Source of the DNA: Alphaproteobacteria bacterium
GTDB lineage: Bacteria > Pseudomonadota > Alphaproteobacteria > Rickettsiales > JABCZZ01
Direction of reading: 5' to 3'
Assembly (NCBI GenBank): GCA_013286285.1
Contig: JABDGA010000012.1
Coordinates: 1 to 34,631 of the forward strand
Length of the DNA: 34,631 nt
Shown here: in pieces, positions 28,972 through 34,631 of the stretch
Layout: each line of letters opens with the position of its first letter
Position numbering within the stretch: position 1 is the stretch's first letter
Translations under genes and position numbers: made by a program
The notes under the pieces: model-generated
The model's input: only the letters and a program-made list of their open reading frames with translations
What the model was told of the DNA's origin: nothing
The model's database searches: none

Positions 28972-31512
28972 TTAGTACAATCCGCCCGTGCCTTCACTAT
29001 GATGGTTATTATCATACCGGGAAGGCGGGAGGAAGCCGGGTGCGGCGGTTTTCGGGTCGGGAAAATAATGGCTGGAAGCAGGTGGTTCCACTTGTTCGGA
29101 GGGGAAGTTATAGCTTGGCGCGGGACCTTGAGGTAAAAGGCCGAATAGGTTGTCCTTGGCAGCTTCTTCACTACCCTGGCCGGGATGCTCGCCTTCCTTA
29201 AAGGCCTCCAGCACGATGCGGTCAGGCGTGCCGGGGTAGGGCGGCATACCGGTTTTTTCATCCACCTGGATGAAGTTAATACCGGGTGGCACGCGGAACG
29301 GGGTTGAAGGTGTGTTTTTAAGGGCGCTTGCCATGAACTTGATGAACCCCGGCAGGGCGACGCTTGCTCCGGTTTCTTTTTTACCCAGCGTCTGCGGCTG
29401 GTCGTAACCGACATAAATGCCTGCCACCAGATCCGGCGAGAAGCCGACAAACCAGGTATCCTTGCTGTCGTTCGTGGTGCCGGTTTTTCCGGCAAGTATC
29501 TTGCCGAGCTTGTGGGCGGCATAACCGGTACCGTGCTCAACCACTCCCTGCAATATCGACACCATCTGATACGCCGCGCGGTTATCGACAATCTGAGTCC
29601 GGTTGTCCGGCAGCACCGGCGGCTGCATATCCGGTTTTAGCTGCGTTTCATCAGCCAGCTTACAGGCATCACACGTGCGTGTGTCACGGCGTAGGATAGT
29701 TTTCCCGTTTTTGTCGTCAATGCGCTCTATCAGCCAGGGGGAGACTTTTTTGCCGCCATTATCCAACATACAATAGGCGTTGGTAAGCCGTATCAGCGTG
29801 GTCTCCTGCGCACCGAGCACGATAGAGAACTGTTCGGGAAGCTTGTCGTAAATGCCGAAACGCTGGCCAAGCTCGATAATTTTGTTGATCCCCAGTATTT
29901 CTGCCAGCTTCACTGTCATGGCGTTGCGCGATTTTTCGACACCGGTACGCAGCGTCGCAGGGCCTAAGTAATCGCCGTGGTAATTAACCGGATGCCATAC
30001 CGGCATTCCGTTACCCTGGCTGAGTTCCACCGGCTCGTCCACCACAATGGAGGCGGGGGTGAAGCCATTCTCCATTGCGCTGAGATATACAAATGGCTTG
30101 AACGCGGATCCGGGCTGCCGGCGCGCCTGAGTGGCACGGTTGAATTCCGTGCCGCCGTAACTATAACCGCCGGACATTGCCAGCACCCGGCCTGTATGCG
30201 GATCCATGACAATCATTGCACCGTTCACTGCCGGGATTTGGTGTATCGTATAAGTATCCTTTTCTCCTGCGGGAGCCACCACGAGGACATCGCCGATGGT
30301 AAGCGGTTTGGTGTCCGTCCACTTGACCGATTCCTTATCCAGCATGGCCTTGGTATTATTGGCGAAGAATAGGGTCGTTTTTCCTTTAATAACATCCGCT
30401 ACCAGCGCCAGCCGCTCATTATCAAAGAGCGGCGCTTTTTTACTCGCCTCAATCGCTATAAGCTGTTTCTGCCAGTCGCCGTAATGCGTCATATGTGCTA
30501 CCGGCCCGCGCCAGCCATGGCGGTGATCATATTCCCTTAAGGCAAGGCGCAATCCTGCGTCCGCATATTCCTGCAGTTCCGGATCGAGTGTGGTTTTTAC
30601 GAACAGACCGCCTTTATAGAGCATATCATCGCCATACTTCGCGGCGATTTCGCGGCGCACCTCTTCGGAGAAAAAATCCGCATGCGCCATTTCCGTCCTG
30701 TCACGCGTGCGCAGCGTGATGGGTTTGGTAATCGCATCATGGGCATCGGCGGCGCTGATATAGCCGTCCTCCATCATGCGATTGATGACATAGTCACGAC
30801 GATCCTTGGCGCGATCGTAATGGAGCACGGGATCGCTCCGTCCCGGTGCCTGCGGCATGGCGGCCAGAAATGCCACTTCCTCAATGGTAAGTTCGTCCAG
30901 CGATTTGTTGAAATAGTTCAGTGCTGCGGCAGCGACACCGTAAGAGCCTTTGCCGAGATAGATTTCATTGAGGTAGAGCTCAAGGATACGGTCTTTGCTA
31001 TAGACCTCGGTGATGCGGAAGGCGAGGATGGCCTCTTTGACCTTGCGGCTGATGGATTTTTCCGGCGTCAGCAGAAAGTTCTTCACCACCTGCTGGGTAA
31101 TGGTCGAACCGCCGGAGATGGTATGGCCATGCCCCAGGATCGCTTGGAAATTTTGCCGCAGCGCCCGCGCGATGCCATAGATATCCAGGCCGTTATTGGA
31201 ATAAAAATTTTTGTCCTCCGCCGAGATGAAAGCTTGCGAAACCCGCTTGGGGATGGAGGTGAGCGGCACATATACACGCCGTTCCACTGCGTATTCCGCC
31301 AGCAGCTTGCCGTCAGCGGCATAGAGCCGCGTCGTGGTGTCCGGATCGTAATTGGCAAGCTCGTGATAATCAGGCAGATCGCTGTTGAAGTGAATAAATA
31401 ACGCACCCAGCGCCACCATGGAAATGATGAGGCAGGTAAACACGGCGCTGGCTAAGCCCGCTAACACTCGTATCAGGAATTTTCGCAAGGGATATTTCTT
31501 AATAAACGGCAC
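28972..31512 (-). CDS. mrcA: Penicillin-binding protein 1A (bifunctional class A PBP)
   Basis: Inner-membrane peptidoglycan glycosyltransferase/transpeptidase, 846 residues. One N-terminal membrane anchor (about 16-40). The GT51 domain contains the catalytic glutamate E99 in SAEDKNFY, GGSTITQQVVKN (134-145) and RKVKEAILAFRIT. An OB-like insertion (about 330-425) typical of PBP1A separates it from the transpeptidase domain, which has the nucleophile S469 in SAFKPF (SxxK), SRN at 528-530 and KTG at 676-678. The C-terminal ~60 residues are proline-rich and low in complexity. The start codon is GTG (31512-31510), with no ATG nearby and a weak ribosome-binding site. Located between carD and prfB on the same strand. 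Confidence 0.96.
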   Translation of the reverse strand: MPFIKKYPLRKFLIRVLAGLASAVFTCLIISMVALGALFIHFNSDLPDYHELANYDPDTTTRLYAADGKLLAEYAVERRVYVPLTSIPKRVSQAFISAEDKNFYSNNGLDIYGIARALRQNFQAILGHGHTISGGSTITQQVVKNFLLTPEKSISRKVKEAILAFRITEVYSKDRILELYLNEIYLGKGSYGVAAAALNYFNKSLDELTIEEVAFLAAMPQAPGRSDPVLHYDRAKDRRDYVINRMMEDGYISAADAHDAITKPITLRTRDRTEMAHADFFSEEVRREIAAKYGDDMLYKGGLFVKTTLDPELQEYADAGLRLALREYDHRHGWRGPVAHMTHYGDWQKQLIAIEASKKAPLFDNERLALVADVIKGKTTLFFANNTKAMLDKESVKWTDTKPLTIGDVLVVAPAGEKDTYTIHQIPAVNGAMIVMDPHTGRVLAMSGGYSYGGTEFNRATQARRQPGSAFKPFVYLSAMENGFTPASIVVDEPVELSQGNGMPVWHPVNYHGDYLGPATLRTGVEKSRNAMTVKLAEILGINKIIELGQRFGIYDKLPEQFSIVLGAQETTLIRLTNAYCMLDNGGKKVSPWLIERIDDKNGKTILRRDTRTCDACKLADETQLKPDMQPPVLPDNRTQIVDNRAAYQMVSILQGVVEHGTGYAAHKLGKILAGKTGTTNDSKDTWFVGFSPDLVAGIYVGYDQPQTLGKKETGASVALPGFIKFMASALKNTPSTPFRVPPGINFIQVDEKTGMPPYPGTPDRIVLEAFKEGEHPGQGSEEAAKDNLFGLLPQGPAPSYNFPSEQVEPPASSHYFPDPKTAAPGFLPPSRYDNNHHSEGTGGLY

Positions 31513-31604
31513 GTTTTACGGTGAAAGACTATATTACTACACGGGCTGCATAGCAATTATTATCTCCTGTGAATGCCCAGCAGTATGGAGGGAGCGCACC
31601 GGGC

Positions 31605-31640
31605 AAAAAAACCCCTTCCATACATTAAGCATGAAAGGGG
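31605..31640 (-). terminator. Rho-independent terminator of carD
   Basis: On the minus strand CCCCTTTCAT and ATGGAAGGGG form a 10-bp stem (one G-T pair) with a 9-nt loop, followed by seven T residues (31611-31605). It begins about 30 nt after the carD stop, and separates carD from mrcA transcription. Confidence 0.9.
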
Positions 31641-31670
31641 CAAAAGAAAGGTATTCAAGAAAAATATCTT

Positions 31671-32186
31671 TTACGCGGCGACCTGCTGCTGCCTCAGAAC
31701 ACCAAGCAACTTTTCTGTGGCGGCTTTCGCATCTACTTTCTCAGCGGCGGCCAATTCATGCGTCAGGCGCGAGAAGGCCGATTCATAAATCATTCTCTCA
31801 CTGTAAGAGCGCTCGGACTGATCGACATTCCGGTGCAGGTCGCGTACGACTTCCGCTACCGAAATCAGGTTGCCGGAGTTAATTTTTGCTTCATATTCCT
31901 GGGCACGGCGGCTCCACATGCCGCGCGAAGTGCGGGCCCGCCCCTTTAAGGTGGTAAATGCCTTGGATATCTCATCATTAGAACTGATATTACGCAGGCC
32001 TGCAGCATTCGCCCTGTGCACCGGCACGCGCAACGTCATTTTATCTTTTTCAAAGGAAATTACGAAGACTTTGAGTGATACGTCACCGATTTTCTGCGTT
32101 TCTTCTGCAAGAATCTTCCCGACTCCGTGTGTCGGGTATACTACGTAATTTCCAACCTTGAACTCAGGGGAGGATTTTTTGGTCAT
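31671..32186 (-). CDS. carD: CarD-family transcriptional regulator
   Basis: RNA polymerase-binding regulator of the CarD/CdnL family; it contacts the beta subunit and stabilises open complexes, notably at rRNA and housekeeping promoters. About 171 residues. The N-terminal Tudor-like RNAP-interacting domain shows FKVGNYVVYPTHGVGKIL (about 9-26), the KVFVISFEKDKMTLRVPVHRA strand region and GLRNISS. The C-terminal helical domain includes RGMWSRRAQEYEAKINSGNLISVAEVVRDL, with the conserved W before the RR. An open frame exists back to 32222, but AAGGTG before the ATG at 32186 and the family N-terminus fix the start. A hairpin terminator follows the gene. Upstream lie an extended -10 promoter and a CtrA-like site. 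Confidence 0.94.
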   Translation of the reverse strand: MTKKSSPEFKVGNYVVYPTHGVGKILAEETQKIGDVSLKVFVISFEKDKMTLRVPVHRANAAGLRNISSNDEISKAFTTLKGRARTSRGMWSRRAQEYEAKINSGNLISVAEVVRDLHRNVDQSERSYSERMIYESAFSRLTHELAAAEKVDAKAATEKLLGVLRQQQVAA

Positions 32187-32233
32187 GACTTCACACCTTC
32201 GATTTTTAATTATAAAAACCACGTTCTATTATT

Positions 32234-32242
32234 ACTATAACA
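32234..32242 (-). promoter_or_regulatory. Candidate extended -10 promoter of carD
   Basis: TGTTATAGT on the minus strand (32242-32234) is an extended -10 box; predicted start near 32227, about 40 nt before the carD ATG. The -35 region is weak, as is common for extended -10 promoters or activated promoters. Confidence 0.4.
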
Positions 32243-32269
32243 TAGTTTTAAGAAAAATCACGAAAATTG

Positions 32270-32284
32270 TTAAGATTGTGTTAA
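32270..32284. promoter_or_regulatory. CtrA-like site TTAA-N7-TTAA upstream of carD
   Basis: TTAA (32270-32273), seven bases GATTGTG, TTAA (32281-32284) matches the CtrA consensus spacing exactly. It lies roughly 50 bp upstream of the predicted carD transcription start. The region is AT-rich, so a chance match is quite possible. Confidence 0.3.
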
Positions 32285-32325
32285 TCTTTTTGCATCTTAT
32301 TGAAAATTATAATAATAACTGTGTG

Positions 32326-32769
32326 TCATTTTACCGTAATCATCACCTTTTCTTCAAAATCCTGGCCATCGACCGTTATGATTTCAACCGCAACCGTATC
32401 CATTCCGCTGAAATCGTGCTCCGGCGTGTAATCGGCATATATACCGGGATGTTTAGTTTTATTGCATGCCGAGCGAGGATTTTGCGGAGGATAGGAGGTA
32501 TAGCCGTCACGCTGGACTACCTTCACCGTGCCGTGCTCCGGCTGTTTTATAATTTTCAATGTGTTAATACCGGGCGAACTGCAATCGGGATTGAGCGCAG
32601 TCACTCCGCTGATCGTGATGGTTTTACCGGCGGGCACGGTTTTATTAATGATTCTTGGTCCAGACGACGTCACTGCGGGGCGCACCGCAGGTGCACTGGC
32701 TTGCTGTTGCACCACACAGCTGGCGAGTAGCAATAAAGCGGCAGAAGAAAACGTAAAATGTTTCATCAT
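32326..32769 (-). CDS. Small predicted lipoprotein, function unknown
   Basis: 147 residues. The N-terminus MMKHFTFSSAALLLLASC is a lipoprotein signal with lipobox LLASC, so the mature protein would start at Cys18 and be anchored by Lgt/LspA/Lnt (lnt is in this window). The mature part starts with a Gln/Ala/Pro-rich linker, then a compact beta-rich region (TVPAGKTITISGVTAL, LKIIKQPEHGTVKVVQRDGYTSYPPQNPRSACNKTKHPGIYADYTPEHDFSGMDTVAVEI). That pattern (PEHGTV, YTP..FSGMDTV) is reminiscent of Ig-like or cadherin-type bacterial repeat domains; I cannot name a family. Two cysteines may form a disulphide. It lies 28 bp after glpX on the same strand and may be co-transcribed. Confidence 0.8.
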   Translation of the reverse strand: MMKHFTFSSAALLLLASCVVQQQASAPAVRPAVTSSGPRIINKTVPAGKTITISGVTALNPDCSSPGINTLKIIKQPEHGTVKVVQRDGYTSYPPQNPRSACNKTKHPGIYADYTPEHDFSGMDTVAVEIITVDGQDFEEKVMITVK

Positions 32770-32797
32770 AACAGTATATTATTTGATTGTTAACGGG

Positions 32798-33811
32798 TTA
32801 TTTCCCATCCACCCAGGTTTTGCGGTTGAAATTGTGCTCTGCGTCAATCACGCGCACGGTTCCGGTGCGCGAGCGCATGATGATGGAGTGGGTATACGCG
32901 CCGCCGGGGAATCGCCGCACGCCGCGCAGCATGGAGCCATCGGTCACGCCGGTTGCGGCGAACATCACATCATTGCCGCTTGCCATGTCCATCAATGTAT
33001 ATTTGCGGTTCAAATCTTCTATCCCCATGCGTCTTGCCCGCGTTTTTTCCTCTTCCTCATTGAAGAGGAGCCGTCCCTGCATTTGGCCGCCGATACAGCG
33101 CAGCGCTGCTGCCGCCAGCACGCCCTCCGGTGCGCCGCCGATGCCCATATAGATATCAATCCCGGCTTCCTTCCGCGAAGTGGCAATCACGCCAGCAACG
33201 TCGCCGTCGGTGATAAGCTGGATGCGTGCCCCGGCTTCCCGTACTTTGGCAATCAATTCTTTATGGCGCGGGCGGTTCAGTATGCAGGCGACCAGATCGG
33301 AAACCTCGCATTTTTTTGCCTTTGCCAGCCGCTTAAGGTTTTCCTCTGGGCTGTCATCGAGGTCAATAACGCCGTCCGGCAGGCCGCCGCCCACCGCAAT
33401 TTTGCTCATATAGACATCCGGCGCATGGAGAAATCCGTTTTTATCGGCCATTGCCACCACGGCCAGTGAGTTAGGGCCGCCGGTGGCGCAGAGCGTCGTG
33501 CCTTCCAGTGGATCAAGCGCGATATCTACCGCAGGCCCGCTGCCAGTGCCAACTTTTTCCCCGATATACAGCATGGGGGCTTTGTCGCGCTCGCCTTCAC
33601 CGATGACCACCGTGCCGTCAATCGTCAGGCCGTTAAGCGCCTCGCGCATGGCATTCACCGCCACCTGATCGGCATCTTTCTCATTCCCGCACCCCATCAG
33701 CTTTGAGGCGGCAAGCGCGGCGGCTTCCGTCACGCGCACTGCTTCCAGCGCGAAATTGCGATCCATGGTGAAGTTTTCGGAATAGGCGGCTGTTTTGGCA
33801 GGGTTGGTCAT
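32798..33811 (-). CDS. glpX: Class II fructose-1,6-bisphosphatase, GlpX
   Basis: Metal-dependent phosphatase converting fructose-1,6-bisphosphate to fructose-6-phosphate in gluconeogenesis. 337 residues, standard for GlpX. Visible signatures: the N-terminal helix NFALEAVRVTEAAALAASKLMG, the metal-binding block TVVIGEGERDKAPMLYIGEKVG (around residues 67-88), DIALDPLEGTTLCATGGPNSLAV (about 95-117), ITDGDVAGVI near 200 and YMGIGGAPEGVLAAAALRCIGGQMQGRL. Its start codon overlaps the hom stop by four bases (ATGA at 33811-33808), so the two are translationally coupled. hom-glpX is a common order in Alphaproteobacteria, often followed by recJ; here a small lipoprotein gene follows instead. Confidence 0.96.
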   Translation of the reverse strand: MTNPAKTAAYSENFTMDRNFALEAVRVTEAAALAASKLMGCGNEKDADQVAVNAMREALNGLTIDGTVVIGEGERDKAPMLYIGEKVGTGSGPAVDIALDPLEGTTLCATGGPNSLAVVAMADKNGFLHAPDVYMSKIAVGGGLPDGVIDLDDSPEENLKRLAKAKKCEVSDLVACILNRPRHKELIAKVREAGARIQLITDGDVAGVIATSRKEAGIDIYMGIGGAPEGVLAAAALRCIGGQMQGRLLFNEEEEKTRARRMGIEDLNRKYTLMDMASGNDVMFAATGVTDGSMLRGVRRFPGGAYTHSIIMRSRTGTVRVIDAEHNFNRKTWVDGK

Positions 33812-34631
33812 AATTTTTCTATCCTTATCATATGGGGAGGCTCGATAACGGAATCCAGCACCGCAATCGACTTTAACGCATTGCGCATGGAAAGTTCAAG
33901 CGTTTCATGGGTGGTGATGACCACTTGCACGGTTTCGCCGGGCCGGTGGGAGTTCTGCAGGAACGAGCCTACGGAAATGCCCTCGTTAAGGAAAATACTG
34001 GTGATCGCGGCAAGCACGCCGGGCTTATCCACTACGCCCAGGCGGATATAATACGATGTTTTGAGGCTCTCCATCGCGGCAAGCGGTAGCGCCTTCAGGC
34101 GATCTACCGAAATTGTGAACGGCTTATACGCTGCGCCGCCCGCGATATCGGCGATGTCCGCGACTACGGATGAGGCGGTAGGGCCTTCGCCTGCGCCTCT
34201 TCCTTCCAGCGTGATGCGCCCTACGGAACTGCCTTCCACGATGATTCCGTTATAGGCATCGCTTACCCTGCCGATGGAGGAGGATTTCGCCACCATGGCA
34301 GGGTGGACGCGCGCTAATATCCCATCCTGTGTGCGTGTCGAAATCCCCAGCAATTTTATGGCAAACCCCAACTGATCGGCAAATTCCATATCGGTGATAG
34401 TGATATGGCGGATACCTTCCACGTAGACAGCGTCTATGGCCAGTGGGCAACCATAGGCAAGGCTGGTGAGAATCGCCAGCTTATGGGCTGTGTCGATGCC
34501 GTCAATATCGAAGGTCGGATCCGCTTCGGCATACCCGATACGCTGCGCATCCGCCAAGGCTTCGGCAAAATCCTTCCGTGTATTCCACATCGACGTCAGG
34601 ATGAAGTTGCAGGTGCCGTTTAATATCCCCG
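33808..34631 (-). CDS. hom: Homoserine dehydrogenase, C-terminal part (runs off window)
   Basis: NAD(P)H-dependent reduction of aspartate semialdehyde to homoserine, the branch to threonine and methionine. The window holds about 274 C-terminal residues; the frame stays open to the last base, beginning GILNGTCNFILTSMWNTR, which is the conserved catalytic-domain core, so the apparent start at 34590 is only an internal ATG. The catalytic region continues with AEADPTFDIDGIDTAHKLAILT (containing the substrate aspartate and the catalytic lysine). The C-terminal ACT domain (YYIRLGVVDKPGVLAAITSIFLNEGISVGSFLQ) indicates threonine feedback control. The stop overlaps the glpX start. The N-terminal NAD-binding domain lies outside the window. 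Confidence 0.95.
   Translation of the reverse strand, partial: GILNGTCNFILTSMWNTRKDFAEALADAQRIGYAEADPTFDIDGIDTAHKLAILTSLAYGCPLAIDAVYVEGIRHITITDMEFADQLGFAIKLLGISTRTQDGILARVHPAMVAKSSSIGRVSDAYNGIIVEGSSVGRITLEGRGAGEGPTASSVVADIADIAGGAAYKPFTISVDRLKALPLAAMESLKTSYYIRLGVVDKPGVLAAITSIFLNEGISVGSFLQNSHRPGETVQVVITTHETLELSMRNALKSIAVLDSVIEPPHMIRIEKL

Noticed and set aside
31605-31640. Small-RNA or plus-strand terminator reading of the CCCCTT hairpin
   Set aside because: The T-run exists only on the minus strand and the position behind carD explains it fully.
32270-32290. Terminator (AAGATT/AATCTT stem followed by T residues)
   Set aside because: Only 6 AT pairs, and the T-run is on the plus strand where no gene ends; the CtrA-like reading is also only tentative.

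Overview
The window looks like chromosomal DNA from an alphaproteobacterium of moderate GC content. The evidence is gene content and order: fliQ-fliR-flhB followed by a CckA-type hybrid kinase, hom overlapping glpX, mrcA (PBP1A) followed by prfB, CarD, a CpaF/TadA-type ATPase, and HscA with an adrenodoxin-type ferredoxin. I cannot name a genus. Nothing here looks like a prophage, plasmid or insertion sequence with a transposase. The unusual content is small repeats and structured DNA rather than a large island.

Layout. 1-850: the 5' part of a RhlE-like DEAD-box helicase gene (minus strand, running off the window) and tRNA-Gly(TCC). 846-2133: a YihY-family membrane protein and, divergently, apaG, whose promoter predicts a leaderless mRNA. 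2223-5933: a tightly overlapping plus-strand operon purE-purK-trmB-lnt (purine synthesis, tRNA m7G46 methylation, lipoprotein N-acylation). 6053-8024: a TPR protein and an MscS-type channel (minus). 8053-10921: dps-hscA-fdx (plus). 10930-12819: a pseudopilin fused to DUF2341/LamG-like domains (minus), with a long leader that can fold into a multibranched structure. 13161-16896: a class IV aminotransferase, a proline-rich OmpA-like envelope protein and a Ppx/GppA phosphatase (plus). 16906-22615: an orphan AT-rich gene, ftsH, a CpaF ATPase with an N-terminal cyclic-nucleotide-binding-like domain, and a second AT-rich orphan. 22635-27606: fliQ-fliR-flhB, a membrane PAS sensor and a CckA-like hybrid kinase (minus strand). 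27802-32186: carD, mrcA and prfB (minus), where prfB keeps the classical +1 programmed frameshift. 32326-34631: hom (partial)-glpX and a small lipoprotein.

The strongest unexplained signal is a set of small palindromic repeats. (A) Tandem heptamers (7-nt period), twice arranged as inverted arms, lie inside trmB, lnt and hscA as translated sequence and between flhB and fliR. (B) A 77-bp element with three mini-hairpins and compensatory base changes lies in two flagellar-operon spacers, with a diverged copy translated in frame inside hscA. (D) A third inverted repeat sits just after the fliQ/prfB region and, as a half copy, after the OmpA-like gene. This resembles the behaviour of Rickettsia palindromic elements, but the sequences and the 7-nt architecture are not ones I recognise. 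The second strong signal is the structured leader at 12866-13036, sitting behind a good sigma70 promoter upstream of the pseudopilin gene.
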